The notes under the pieces: model-generated
The model's input: the letters and a program-made list of their open reading frames with translations, nothing else
Database searches by the model: none
Told to the model about the DNA's origin: nothing
Translations under genes and position numbers: made by a program
Origin: CAVSNH01 sp963729275
Lineage (GTDB): Bacteria; Actinomycetota; Acidimicrobiia; Acidimicrobiales; RAAP-2
Assembly (NCBI GenBank): GCA_963729275.1
Contig: CAVSNH010000013.1
Coordinates: forward strand, 682,001-746,000
Reading direction: 5' to 3'
Length of the DNA stretch: 64,000 nt
Shown here: piece after piece, positions 26,175 to 35,520 of the stretch
How positions within the stretch are numbered: position 1 is the stretch's first letter
How the letters are laid out: each line of letters starts with the position of its first letter

Positions 26175-26215
26175 CTGGAGCGAATGGTCTAGAAAACCTG
26201 GAGCGATCGCTCTAG
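26175..26215. promoter_or_regulatory. two tandem TetR operator-like sites
   Basis: CTGGAGCGAATGGTCTAG (26175-26192) and CTGGAGCGATCGCTCTAG (26198-26215) agree at 14 of 18 positions and are 23 bp apart. The second contains the perfect 12-bp palindrome GAGCGATCGCTC. Both lie between the TetR start and the hydrolase start. Confidence 0.75.
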
Positions 26216-26259
26216 TGAGCGGGTCGCGACTCGGGGAATCGACGGATCGGAGGGAGATC

Positions 26260-26973
26260 ATGAGCACACAGCCGACGGTAGTGCTGGTGCACGGTGCATT
26301 CGCGGACGCGTCGGGGTTTGCCGGTGTGATCCGGAATTTGCAGGCGCAAGGGGTGCCCGTGAGGGCCCCGATGAACCCGCTCCGTGGTCTGGCGTCCGAC
26401 GCCGAGGCCATTCGGCGCTACACCACCACGATCGAGGGGCCCATCGTCCTTGTCGGCCACTCGTACGGCGGCGCCGTCATCTCGGAGGCCGCGCCCACGG
26501 TGAAGGACGTCCGCGCCCTCGTATTCCTGTCCGCCTTTGCCCTCGACGAGGGAGAGACCTGCGTCAGCGTAATGGAGCCGTTCCCGCCCTCGATGCTTGC
26601 GACCAACAACGTGCCCAGCCCCTACGACGCGCCGGGAGCCGCAGGCGGCCCGGATCTGTTCATCAAGATCGAGCAGTTCCAGGAGGTCTTCTGCGCTGAT
26701 CTCAGCGAGGACGTCGCCGGGCCGATGGCAGTCAGCCAGCGCCCTCTCGCCGCGGCTGCGTTCACCGAGCCAGCATCAGCCGTCGGCTGGCAGGACCTTC
26801 CCAGTTGGTACCTGGTGTCCGACCACGACAACGCGATCCCGCCCGACTGCGAACGCTTCATGGCTCAGCGGATGAACGCCGTCATTGAGCCTGTGGACGG
26901 TTCTCACGTCGCCTTCATCGCCCAGCCCGACGTCGCGGCCGGATTGATCCTCAAAGCGCTCGCATCCGTATGA
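26260..26973 (+). CDS. alpha/beta hydrolase
   Basis: 237 residues of the small EstB/salicylate-esterase-like hydrolase group: VVLVHGAFADASGF oxyanion region, nucleophile Ser68 in VGHSYGG, an Asp in VSDHDNAIP and His in DGSHVAF near the C-terminus, so the triad is complete. ATG 26260 follows GGAGGGAGATC, a strong ribosome site. Substrate unknown; such genes next to TetR regulators often handle esters or antibiotics-like compounds. The tautomerase gene follows 76 bp downstream and may be cotranscribed. Confidence 0.88.
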   Translation: MSTQPTVVLVHGAFADASGFAGVIRNLQAQGVPVRAPMNPLRGLASDAEAIRRYTTTIEGPIVLVGHSYGGAVISEAAPTVKDVRALVFLSAFALDEGETCVSVMEPFPPSMLATNNVPSPYDAPGAAGGPDLFIKIEQFQEVFCADLSEDVAGPMAVSQRPLAAAAFTEPASAVGWQDLPSWYLVSDHDNAIPPDCERFMAQRMNAVIEPVDGSHVAFIAQPDVAAGLILKALASV

Positions 26974-27049
26974 CGCGGGGGCGGAGGTTGTCGCCGGACG
27001 CCGGGCGTTGGAGCGGGGAAACTGTGACACCGACGAGGAGGAGAACCTT

Positions 27050-27496
27050 GTGCCGATGATCGATGTGTACGCGACAGCGGGCACCTTCACCGACCCGCAC
27101 CAGCTGGCCGCCGACCTGGCCCGGACGCTGATGAGCATCGAAGGGGTTCCCGACATCCCGATGTTCAGGCAGAACACCGCCGGATTCGTCCATGCGCTGC
27201 CCGATGGCGCCATGTCCAACGTCGATGGTGAGAGCACGTACGTCAGGGTTCAGGTACTCACCAACGCTGGCGCCCTCGACCGAGACAAGCAGCTCGCCGT
27301 GGTCAGCCAGTTCACCGAGCTGATCACAGCTGCGGCCGGAGACACCTCCATATCGAACAGGACGTGGGTCCTACTCACCGAAGCGGTGGATGGAGGTTGG
27401 GGTCTGGCCGGTCACGCACACACCAACGCCGAACTGGCCGAGGCAGCTCGCGCCCAGATCGCCGAGCTGAGCTCCAAGCAGGCAGACGGGAAGTGA
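27050..27496 (+). CDS. tautomerase-superfamily protein with N-terminal Pro
   Basis: 148 residues beginning, after a GTG start, with P-M-I-D-V-Y. In the tautomerase (4-OT/MIF) superfamily the catalytic base is the N-terminal proline exposed when Met is removed, so GTG 27050 is the right start; it follows GAGGAGGAGAACCTT. The upstream in-frame extension would bury the proline. The length and the second half (QLAVVSQFTELITAAAGD) fit a two-repeat MIF-like or cis-CaaD-like monomer. Substrate unknown; proximity to hydrolases suggests a degradative pathway. Confidence 0.8.
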   Translation: MPMIDVYATAGTFTDPHQLAADLARTLMSIEGVPDIPMFRQNTAGFVHALPDGAMSNVDGESTYVRVQVLTNAGALDRDKQLAVVSQFTELITAAAGDTSISNRTWVLLTEAVDGGWGLAGHAHTNAELAEAARAQIAELSSKQADGK

Positions 27497-27698
27497 GGGC
27501 GGCTCCGCATTCGGAGGACTTCGCTCATCAATGATCGCCGCCGGTGTGGCCAGAGAGAAGAGGGGACCCGGTCGCTACTCGACTCGCTGGCCGCCAGATT
27601 GCTCGGAAGCACATCGTGAGGAAGCAGGTTCTGAAGCTCCCCGTCTCGGCGAACGGCGACTGCGATGGATCCACCAGAGCCAGCGTGGATTGATGTAG

Positions 27699-28652
27699 TC
27701 AGGTTGCGAGGAACGGTAGGAACTTGGCGAAAAACAGGTCCGGAAACTCCAGATGTGGGATGTGGCCGCAGTCGGGTATGACCACCCGTTGTGCACGGGG
27801 TATGGCACGCGCAGCTTGTTTGGAAAGAGCCTTGAAGTCGCCGAGCCGGGCGGCGTCTTCAGGCTTGGCGTACTGGCCCAGTGGGACGACGTGATCCTTT
27901 GCCCCGACGATCAGCAGCGTCGGAGGGGCGATCAGGTGATACTCATGGCGGACGGGCTGCTGGTAGATCATCTGGAAGGTGAGAGCCGCAGCCCGAGCCC
28001 ACCTCGGGTAGTCCGGGCTCAAGGTGACACGCACCAGGATGTCGGCCAACGGCTCGTACACCTTGGGGTCGGGGTGGACGAAGTACCCGGCGACGTAGGC
28101 GTGGATAACGGTCGGGTCGGTCCAGTTGACTTCGTGCTGATAGAGGGTTTCCTCGGATTGCGGGGGTATGCCCATCCGATAGTCGGCGAGGCCGAGCGGA
28201 TCTTCGAGGGCGAGGCGCGTGACACGGTCCGGATGCATGAGGGTGAAGCGCACTGCGGTCATACCGCCGGTGGAATGACCGAGGACAGCGGCCTTCCCCA
28301 CGCCCAGGTGGTCAAGCAAGGCTGCGGTGTTGGCAGCCAGCAGCTGGAAGCTGTAGTGGATGTCTGGCTTGGGCGACTTCCCCCAACCAATCTGGTCCGG
28401 GGCTACGACGCGGTAGCCAGATCTCGTCAATGCCTCGATCACGTTGTGGAAGTAGTAACCGCCGAAGGCCTTCCCATGGAAGAGGACGACCGTCTTCCCG
28501 TTGGGATCCTTTTGCGGCGGGACATCCATGTACGCCATCTTCAGTGGCTGGAGGTCACTGGTAATGGGAAGGAACTGAACTGGATACGGATACTCGTAGT
28601 CCTCGAGGCAAATTCCAAGAGCCGGCAACGATGTGGGCATTTGGTTCGTCAT
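27699..28652 (-). CDS. alpha/beta hydrolase (epoxide hydrolase/dehalogenase-like)
   Basis: 317 residues. Catalytic features: VVLFHGKAFGGYYFHN near residue 55, nucleophile Ser127 in VLGHSTGG, PDQIGWGKS (loop typical of this group), Asp in VGAKDHVVPLG and His in PDCGHIPHLE. The serine nucleophile means an esterase/lactonase type rather than an epoxide hydrolase (which uses Asp). No signal peptide. ATG 28652 follows AAGAGGAGGATC. It is divergent from the cupin gene at 28903. Confidence 0.88.
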   Translation of the reverse strand: MTNQMPTSLPALGICLEDYEYPYPVQFLPITSDLQPLKMAYMDVPPQKDPNGKTVVLFHGKAFGGYYFHNVIEALTRSGYRVVAPDQIGWGKSPKPDIHYSFQLLAANTAALLDHLGVGKAAVLGHSTGGMTAVRFTLMHPDRVTRLALEDPLGLADYRMGIPPQSEETLYQHEVNWTDPTVIHAYVAGYFVHPDPKVYEPLADILVRVTLSPDYPRWARAAALTFQMIYQQPVRHEYHLIAPPTLLIVGAKDHVVPLGQYAKPEDAARLGDFKALSKQAARAIPRAQRVVIPDCGHIPHLEFPDLFFAKFLPFLAT

Positions 28653-28902
28653 GATCCTCCTCTTGAGGCTGTTCTACAAGGATCCCGATGAGATGGAGCG
28701 GGGCCGACGCTGAAGTCCGAGCGAACTCGGCTTGACACGACCACCTCGCGCCCAACCTCCGCGGAGCGAACGGCAGCAACGAAAGCATCGAGCCGGGCAC
28801 GCTCGACACGGCGACCGACTAGCGGCCTCGACTTGGCGGGGGAAGCTGTCGCCACATTTGGCTGAGGCTTAGGATGGTGAGTGACCACGGGGGAGGTGCT
28901 GA

Positions 28903-29301
28903 ATGTTGATCGTGCGAGGTGACGCTCAGACCCTGCCGTCGAAACTGAACAAGGCGGCCACCGGCGAGGTGTGGTTCGATCCGATCCTTCCCAAGACCGA
29001 CGGTGTGGACGTCGCTACCGTCGTGTTCTCACCGAATGGACGGACAGTCTGGCATCAGCATGAGCAGGGACAGTTGCTCCAGAACACGTCAGCCTACGGG
29101 TTCGTCTGCAAGGAAGGCGAGCACGCTCTGAGGGTGCGAGCCGGCGACACGGTATGGATCGCGCCCAACGAGCGCCACTGGCACGGCGCCACCTCTAGCA
29201 CCCTGATGTCGCACACCACGACCACGATCGGCGCGACTGAGTTCCACTTGGCGGTCACGGAGGCCGAGCACGTCGCAGCAAACGCCACGCCGCGCCCCTA
29301 A
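28903..29301 (+). CDS. cupin-domain protein
   Basis: 132 residues, a single cupin barrel. Motif 1 is seen as GRTVWHQHEQGQLLQNTSAYG (His-x-His at about 52-54, with a downstream Gln/Glu) and motif 2 as GDTVWIAPNERHWHGA, with His at about 92-94. These positions bind a metal. Small stand-alone cupins of this type often act as carboxymuconolactone-decarboxylase-like or detoxifying proteins. ATG 28903 follows GGGGGAGGTGCTGA. It lies just upstream of the frameshifted hydrolase in the same direction. Confidence 0.88.
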   Translation: MLIVRGDAQTLPSKLNKAATGEVWFDPILPKTDGVDVATVVFSPNGRTVWHQHEQGQLLQNTSAYGFVCKEGEHALRVRAGDTVWIAPNERHWHGATSSTLMSHTTTTIGATEFHLAVTEAEHVAANATPRP

Positions 29302-29338
29302 CCGTTGGCAGACAGTAAGGACAGTAAGAGGGCGGAAA

Positions 29339-30122
29339 ATGACCACGGTCGTATCGACCACCAGTACCCTGTACGTCGCAGGCATCGGCCCCGTTGAGCT
29401 GACCGCAGAGCAGCGAGGCGAAGGGCAACCCTTTCTGGTACTGCATGGCGGGGCCGGTCCGCAGTCAGTCGCAGCGTTCGCGCAGCTGCTCGCCGAGGAG
29501 GGCGGCAACCGGGTACTCACGCCTACCCATCCGGGCTTTGGCGGCACTCCGCGGCCGGACGGGTTGAACAGCGTGGCCGGGCTCGCCGCCCTCTACAGCG
29601 GCTTGCTCGACGACCTCGGAGTGGAGGGCGTGACGGTCATCGGGAACTCCGTCGGCGGCTGGATCGCCACCGAGATGGCCCTGCTGGGCTCACCGCGTAT
29701 CAGCCGCATCGTGCTCCTCGATGCAGTCGGCATCGAAGTGGAAGGCCACCCAGTCGCCGACGTCTCCGGACTATCCGTTCCCGAGATCCAGGCACTCTCG
29801 TTCCACGACCCGAGGCCCTTCCGTATCGATCCCGCCGCCATCCCCGATGCTCAAAGGGCCATCCTGGCTGCCAACGGCACAGCCTTGGCGGGTCTATGCC
29901 GGGTCTCCGGCGATGGCCGACCCTTCGCTTCTCGGGCGCCTCGGCCACGTCGCTATCCCGACCCTGGTGCTGTGGGGCGAGAGCGATCAGATCGTCGAGC
30001 CTGCCTACGGCCAGGCCTATGCCGCTGCCATTCACGGGGCGCGCTTCGAGGTGCTGCCGGGCACCGGACACGTGCCCCAGATGGAGGCTCCCGATCTCGT
30101 GCTGCGAAAGATCTACATCTAG
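29339..30122 (+). pseudogene. alpha/beta hydrolase, frameshifted
   Basis: The first 180 codons encode a normal hydrolase N-terminus: PFLVLHGGAGPQSV, then nucleophile Ser104 in VIGNSVGGWIA. The reading frame then leaves the family near 29890, but a second frame continues it with GSPAMADPSLLG, an acid Asp in WGESDQIVEP and the catalytic His in GTGHVPQMEAP, ending at the TAG at 30120-30122. Removing one G from the GGG at 29890-29892 restores one uninterrupted 260-residue hydrolase. The frame beginning at 29339 otherwise runs on without domain sense to 30244. Could be real inactivation or a one-base sequencing/assembly error. Confidence 0.8.
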
Positions 30123-30360
30123 GACTCGACCGAAGCCCATTACAACGGGTCACCCGGTCAGCGACCGGCGCATCATGGACAGCGAGTGGTCCGCATCCGA
30201 GCACCCGGTCTGGGCTCCCTACCCGCCTTGCCATTCGACGCTGAAGTCGCCATGGTCACGGGCCAGTCGATTGGCTCAACGACATCACTCCAGTAGGGCA
30301 GCGACTTCGATGACGTTTACGGGGAGGTTCAAAGACGCGCCTGAGGGGTAAGGAGGCCCG

Positions 30361-32748
30361 ATGGCCCTCACCCGCGGCACCCAGATAAGGAAACGCTCTG
30401 TAACGAGACGAACGGCGCCTGCGGTTGCAATCACTATCAGCGTTTGGTTAGCCGTCGGTTTTCTGACGGGCACGCCCACCTCGGCGTCGACGCCCAGCTT
30501 CGATGCGGTCGGGAGCGCGGAGCAGGTGTACGTAACCGGTCTGGCACCCGACGCGCAGGCGTCCCTGATTACGTCCAAGGGAAACACGCTCTATACCCAG
30601 ACAGCCGATTCGCTCGGTGGTCTTCTCTTTTCCAACGTTCCGCCGGGGCGGGGGTACGAGGTGCTCCTGACGTCCAGCGGGGGGGAGTCGGCACCGCTCA
30701 CGGTGCACTCGGACGCGGCAGCGCCATGGGATCCGAGTATCTACGACCAAACGATCACGGACAACGGGTACCAGTACCTCACCACCCGCGACGGGACGAA
30801 GCTCGCTATCGATGTGCACCCGCCGACCGACCCCGCCGGCGAGCCGGGACTGCCGCCTGGCACTCCCCTGCCGTCGGGCCCCACTGACTACCTTCCTCCC
30901 TACCCAACGCTTATCGAATATTCGGGCTATGGGTATGCGGATCCTGCCGGACCGGAGAACGGAATCGCCATTCTCGCCAATCTCATGGGCTTCGCGGTCG
31001 TCGACGTCAATATGCGAGGGACGGGTTGCTCGGGTGGGGCCTTCAACTTCTTCGAACCGCTGCAGAACCTAGATGGGTACGACGTCATAGAGACGATCGC
31101 CCACCAACCGTGGGTCCTTGACCACAAGGTCGGGATGATGGGCATCTCATACGGCGCCATCAGTCAGCTGTTCGTATCGCAACTCGATCCGCCCGCCCTC
31201 GAAGCGATCTCGCCGCTGTCGACCATCGATGCGACAGCGTCCACGCTGTATCCCGGTGGCATCCTGAACACAGGGTTTGCAGTCGCCTGGGCCGAGCAGC
31301 GACAAGACGACGCCGAGCCGGCCGGACCCGATAGCGGACAGGCGTGGGCATATCAGCAGATCCAAGACGGCGACACCACCTGTGCGGCCAACCAAGTCCT
31401 TCACGGTGAAGCGAGCAACCTCCTATCCGAGATCGACGCCAACTCGTACTACGACCCAGCAGTGGCGAACCCCTTGGACCCGGACACCTTCGTCAACAAG
31501 ATCAAGGTCCCCGTCTTCATGGCATGCCAATGGGAAGACGAGCAGACGGGTGGGCACTGTCCGGAATTGGTCTCGCACTTCACCGGGACGAGCGAGAAGT
31601 GGTTCACCTTCACCAACGGAGCCCACATCGACTCGCTGGATCCCGCCACTTTCGACCGATGGTACGACTTCCTCGAGTTGTTCGTCGCTCACCAAGCGCC
31701 AATCGTGAATTCGGCCATCATCCGAGCCGCAGCACCGGTCATCTACGAGGACGCCATGGGAATTCCGGATACGGATCCACTGACGCTGCCCCTCGACCCG
31801 ATCCAGACGATCCCGACGTACAACGCCGCACTTTCTGCCTTCGAACAACTACCAGAGATCCGGGTGCTTTTCGACAATGGCGCCGGCTCCTCGCCCACTG
31901 AAACCTCGAGTGCCGGCGACCCCTACCCTGGCTTCGAGGAGGACTTCTCGTCGTTCCCCATTCCGGGAACAACCGCCCAAACCTGGTACCTCGGCCCAAA
32001 TGGGACGCTCGCCGACCAGCCACCTGCGGAACAGGGCATCAACTGGTACACCTCGAACGCAAGCACACTCCCGCTAACCGACTTCGGGAGCAACACTGGT
32101 AGCGGTGGTTTGTGGGGCAACGCATCGCAGTGGCAATGGGACTGGGAGCAGTACCCGTCGGGCTCTGCGGTCTCTTATGTATCGGCCCCGTTGACGACGA
32201 ATACAACAGTGATCGGTGGCGGCGCGGTGCACGTCTGGGTGCGTTCGTCGACTCCCGATGTCGACCTTCAAGCAACGGTCAGCGAGGTCCGCCCGGATGG
32301 GAACGAGACGTTCGTCCAGAACGGTTGGATACAGGCGAGCGAGCGCAAGCTGTCCACCGGCTCCAACAACGAATTCGATACGCCGAGCACAACGCTCGAC
32401 CCGATCCCCAGTTTCAAGAAGGCCGACGTTTCGCCCATGCCGGCCGGCAAGTTCGTCGAGGTGGCCATTCCCCTGTATTACGAGGGGCACGTCTACCGTG
32501 CGGGATCGCGCATTCGGGTGACGATTTCTGCGCCCAACGGCACCCAGCCCGTGTGGTCGTTCGGTCAAACGGTTCCCAATGGAACGGCGACCGTATCGAT
32601 CGCCTTCTCCACCTCCATGCCGTCGAACCTCATCCTCCCGGTCGTTCCAGGCGTTCAGGTACCCACATCTCTGCCAGCGTGCCCGAGCCTCCGCAACGAG
32701 CCGTGCAGGTCATATGAACCCATCGTGAACAATATGGCCAGCCAATGA
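30361..32748 (+). CDS. secreted CocE/NonD-family (X-Pro dipeptidyl-peptidase-like) hydrolase
   Basis: 795 residues. Signal peptide: basic start with RR, hydrophobic AVAITISVWLAVGFL and a cleavage region near residue 43. The catalytic core shows nucleophile Ser263 in GISYGA (GxSYxG type), an acid in ACQWEDEQTGG and His in NGAHIDS. The C-terminal beta-jelly-roll domain (VRSSTPDVDLQATVSEVRPDG, FVEVAIPLYYEGHVYRAGSRI) is the galactose-binding-like X-Pro/CocE domain. Likely an extracellular esterase or peptidase; substrate unknown. ATG follows GGGTAAGGAGGCCCG. Confidence 0.87.
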   Translation: MALTRGTQIRKRSVTRRTAPAVAITISVWLAVGFLTGTPTSASTPSFDAVGSAEQVYVTGLAPDAQASLITSKGNTLYTQTADSLGGLLFSNVPPGRGYEVLLTSSGGESAPLTVHSDAAAPWDPSIYDQTITDNGYQYLTTRDGTKLAIDVHPPTDPAGEPGLPPGTPLPSGPTDYLPPYPTLIEYSGYGYADPAGPENGIAILANLMGFAVVDVNMRGTGCSGGAFNFFEPLQNLDGYDVIETIAHQPWVLDHKVGMMGISYGAISQLFVSQLDPPALEAISPLSTIDATASTLYPGGILNTGFAVAWAEQRQDDAEPAGPDSGQAWAYQQIQDGDTTCAANQVLHGEASNLLSEIDANSYYDPAVANPLDPDTFVNKIKVPVFMACQWEDEQTGGHCPELVSHFTGTSEKWFTFTNGAHIDSLDPATFDRWYDFLELFVAHQAPIVNSAIIRAAAPVIYEDAMGIPDTDPLTLPLDPIQTIPTYNAALSAFEQLPEIRVLFDNGAGSSPTETSSAGDPYPGFEEDFSSFPIPGTTAQTWYLGPNGTLADQPPAEQGINWYTSNASTLPLTDFGSNTGSGGLWGNASQWQWDWEQYPSGSAVSYVSAPLTTNTTVIGGGAVHVWVRSSTPDVDLQATVSEVRPDGNETFVQNGWIQASERKLSTGSNNEFDTPSTTLDPIPSFKKADVSPMPAGKFVEVAIPLYYEGHVYRAGSRIRVTISAPNGTQPVWSFGQTVPNGTATVSIAFSTSMPSNLILPVVPGVQVPTSLPACPSLRNEPCRSYEPIVNNMASQ

Positions 32749-32830
32749 AAGGAACGTGACGACGACAGCGCATGGGCTGGACCCATGCTCGACCGGTCGA
32801 GCACGCCGATCTCAGGGCGACGCCAGTGAC

Positions 32831-32863
32831 GGCACGAACTCCGGCACGAACTCCTGCACGAAC
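32831..32863. repeat. 12-bp tandem repeat, about 2.7 copies
   Basis: GGCACGAACTCC is repeated twice exactly and a third copy is partial (TGCACGAAC). It lies in the gap between the convergent CocE-type and VOC genes. Confidence 0.75.
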
Positions 32864-32908
32864 GGGCTCTCGTGCTGCTCTCTGGCCACGGCGACCGCCA
32901 AGCCTCAA

Positions 32909-33307
32909 TCAGGCCTGGGCGATGCGGACGAGGTTGCCCGAGGGATCTCGTACGGCGCAGTCTCGGACGCCCCAGGGCCGGTCCGCCGGCTCTTCGAGGA
33001 TTTCGGCGCCGGAGGCCCTCACCTGCTCGAAGGTGGCGCCGAGGTCGTCGGAGCGGAAGATGGCGGCCTGGAGGGAGCCCTGCAGTACGAGGGAGAGGAG
33101 GGCATCCCCCTCGGGCTGTGCGCGACCACCGTGCGGCTGGAACAGGACGATGTCGACGTCTTGGTCGGGGGCGCCGACGGTGACCCACCGGAAGCCGCCG
33201 TTCGACACGTCGACCCGGACCTCGAGGCCGAGGGCGTCGCGGTAGAAGCCGAGAGCGGCGTCGGGGTCCTCGACCGGGATGAACATTGCGGAGACGGTGA
33301 CTGTCAT
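32909..33307 (-). CDS. VOC-superfamily (glyoxalase/bleomycin-resistance-like) protein
   Basis: 132 residues, one pair of beta-alpha-beta-beta-beta modules: MFIPVEDPDAALGFYRDALG near the start and FEQVRASGAEILEEPADRPWGVRDCAVRDPSGNLVRI at the end, with the terminal E/R-DPSGN signature of VOC proteins. ATG 33307 is the sensible start; a far longer open frame reaching 34105 crosses the AraC gene and is not coding. Metal ligands would be in each half; their exact positions are not certain by eye. Reaction or ligand unknown. Confidence 0.85.
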   Translation of the reverse strand: MTVTVSAMFIPVEDPDAALGFYRDALGLEVRVDVSNGGFRWVTVGAPDQDVDIVLFQPHGGRAQPEGDALLSLVLQGSLQAAIFRSDDLGATFEQVRASGAEILEEPADRPWGVRDCAVRDPSGNLVRIAQA

Positions 33308-33393
33308 GCCGAGCAGCGTACGAGTTCCGACCCCTCGATTGCTTCTCCGATCCTGCTCGGTTGGGAGCCAGCCGGTCGCACTCCTTGGGTGAC

Positions 33394-33804
33394 TCAGACT
33401 GCGGCGGGAGCTCGTCGTGGTCGGGTTGCGTACATGCTCACGCAGGATGGGACGATCTCGAGATCGCGGTGGTCGCGGACGCGGTATTGCGACGGGGTCT
33501 CGCCGACGATCTCGGTGAAGCGCGAGCTGAACGAGCCGAGCGAGGTGCAACCTATGGCGAAACACGTCTCGGTGACCGACATCCCGTTGCGCAGGAACGC
33601 CTTGGCCCGCTCGATGCGTCGGGTCATGAGGTAGGAGTACGGCGTCTCGCCGTAGGCCGTCCGGAACTTGCGCGAGAAGTGAGCGGTCGACATGAGCGCC
33701 GTCCGAGCCATGGCGGACACGTCGAGGGGCCGGGCGTATTCGCGGTCCACGAGGTCCCGAGCCCGGCGCAGGTGTACGAGGTCGGCCATCTCCTCGGGCG
33801 TCAC
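33394..33804 (-). CDS. AraC-family regulator
   Basis: About 136 residues from GTG 33804 (ATG 33789 is the other choice; neither has a good ribosome site). Two HTH motifs: VSAMARTALMSTAHFSRKFR, then SVTETCFAIGCTSLGSFSSRF with the AraC signature YRVRD. There is almost no N-terminal ligand domain, so it is of the short, HTH-only AraC type. It lies 86 bp upstream of the VOC gene in the same direction and may control it. Confidence 0.85.
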   Translation of the reverse strand: MTPEEMADLVHLRRARDLVDREYARPLDVSAMARTALMSTAHFSRKFRTAYGETPYSYLMTRRIERAKAFLRNGMSVTETCFAIGCTSLGSFSSRFTEIVGETPSQYRVRDHRDLEIVPSCVSMYATRPRRAPAAV

Positions 33805-34080
33805 GGTGTCGAAGCGTAGCCACCGGCGCCGGGCAAGCGGGCCGACCCCCTGTGGCTCGATCCTCGCACGGCTGTCGCTTTGGGAGGCAGTGCAGCCACG
33901 CTCCGGCGCTTCCTCGAGCCACGAGTCGGGCGGCTCTGTCCCGGACGTAGCGGAGTTCGTGGACGCGCTCGTCTGCGATGAGCTGAGGGCGTTGCACGAT
34001 CTGTAGCGGGCCGGGTACCGGCGGTGAGAGGAGCACTCTCGCGCCGGTAAAGCGAAAATACTCCCCCGCGAGCGCATAAC

Positions 34081-35520
34081 GTGGGCAACTTGACTGCTCC
34101 TCCACGAGGGCGACGACGGACGACCGTCGCTGTCTTCACGGCGTTCCTTCTGATCGGGACGATTGCGGGATGTTCGGAGTCGAAGAACACAGCCGCGACA
34201 ACAACGAGCAAGCGGGCGACAGCCAACAAGGCTGCCAATCCCGGCGCTGGGTCACATACTGCGAAGGGTGCGCCCACATCAGAGTCCTCGTCGGCCACGC
34301 CTACAAGCTCACCAACGGCCTCTGCGCCTAGCTGGTCGCTGGTCACTGAGCCGAATGACGGCATGCAGCCGATCTACTCGTTGATGTCGAGCGCACGGGG
34401 CACCCTGGACATGACGATGTACGAGCTGGCCGACCCCGCCACCGTCGGCATCCTCGAAGCCGATGCCCGGCGAGGAGTGCGGGTGCGAGTCCTGTTGGAC
34501 CAGGACTATTCGGGATACTCGATCAACCAGCCCGATTTTTCGCAGCTCGCCTCGAACGGAGTACAGGTCCGCTGGGCGCCTGCCGGCACGATCTTCCACC
34601 AAAAGACGATCACGGTCGACGATCGAACCTCGGCAATCATGACGCTGAATCTGACGAGCGAGTACTACCCGACGACACGCGACTTTGCCGTGATCACCAC
34701 GGACCAACCCGACGTCGTCGCCATCGAGCAGGTCTTTGACGCGGACTGGACCAATTCTGGTGCGCCGGCGCCTGGACCGACCGGCCAGAACCTGGTGTGG
34801 TCACCGGGAGCCGAAGCCGCGCTCGTCTCGCTGATCGATTCGGCGAAGCACTCGCTGTTGGTAGAGAACGAGGAGATGGACGACTCAGACATCACGGACG
34901 CCTTGGAATCAGCTGCTCGACGGGGCGTGGATGTGGATGTGGTGATGACCTATTCGTCGTCATGGGCCGAGGCATTCGATGATCTGACGAGCGCTGGGGT
35001 GCATGTGAGAACGTACTCTTCCGACGCGTCGCTATACATCCACGCCAAGGTGGTGGTTGCCGACGGGGCGACGTTGTTTCTCGGCAGCCAGAACTTCTCG
35101 GCATCGAGCCTGGATTACAACCGTGAGCTCGGCATCATCACGACGGATACTTCTCTGGTCGGGCACGTTTACCAGACGGTGACGTCCGACTTTGCCGGGG
35201 CCACGGTCTTCACGTCACCGACATCGGCGCCGGCAACCTCCTCAACCTCGCCGTATGGGACTGCGTCTCCCCCGACGCCAGCCTCGGGTGCCTCGTGCCA
35301 GGCCAGCGCCTCACCGGCAGACGATGGCTACAGCGGTGACTACGACGTCGACATCACATCCAGCCTGCCGTACACGGAGGCGACAGCTTCCGACTCCACT
35401 GACAAATGGTCCGACGAGACCAACGGCTCGGGAGACGTCGTCATCAGGCTTTACTACACCAGCCCAGGCGAATCCATCACAGTGGCGATCGGGGCAGTTA
35501 CTTGCTCGACTACGGCGTAA
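34081..35520 (+). CDS. phospholipase D-like (HKD) lipoprotein
   Basis: 479 residues. Lipobox AGC at Cys31 after helix VAVFTAFLLIGTI; a Ser/Thr/Pro-rich linker (35-85) follows. Two HKD motifs: H173-K175-D180 (FHQKTITVDD) and H321-K323-D328 (IHAKVVVADG), the two half-sites of a PLD active site. The remaining domain ends with a repeat-like tail that includes CQASASP and a Cys near the end (AVTCSTTA). GTG start. After the TAA the frame stays open for about 27 codons (VADDGNGRIRFTIYVVLDG), so the stop may be a truncation of a longer tail. Cell-surface PLD-like hydrolase or transferase; substrate unknown. Confidence 0.85.
   Translation: MGNLTAPPRGRRRTTVAVFTAFLLIGTIAGCSESKNTAATTTSKRATANKAANPGAGSHTAKGAPTSESSSATPTSSPTASAPSWSLVTEPNDGMQPIYSLMSSARGTLDMTMYELADPATVGILEADARRGVRVRVLLDQDYSGYSINQPDFSQLASNGVQVRWAPAGTIFHQKTITVDDRTSAIMTLNLTSEYYPTTRDFAVITTDQPDVVAIEQVFDADWTNSGAPAPGPTGQNLVWSPGAEAALVSLIDSAKHSLLVENEEMDDSDITDALESAARRGVDVDVVMTYSSSWAEAFDDLTSAGVHVRTYSSDASLYIHAKVVVADGATLFLGSQNFSASSLDYNRELGIITTDTSLVGHVYQTVTSDFAGATVFTSPTSAPATSSTSPYGTASPPTPASGASCQASASPADDGYSGDYDVDITSSLPYTEATASDSTDKWSDETNGSGDVVIRLYYTSPGESITVAIGAVTCSTTA

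Noticed and set aside
28653..28902. A promoter or small RNA between the divergent hydrolase and cupin genes
   Set aside because: No convincing hexamers, hairpin or repeats were found.
33319..34105. N-terminal extension of the VOC gene, minus strand
   Set aside because: It reads through the AraC gene in a different frame; the VOC domain begins at ATG 33307.
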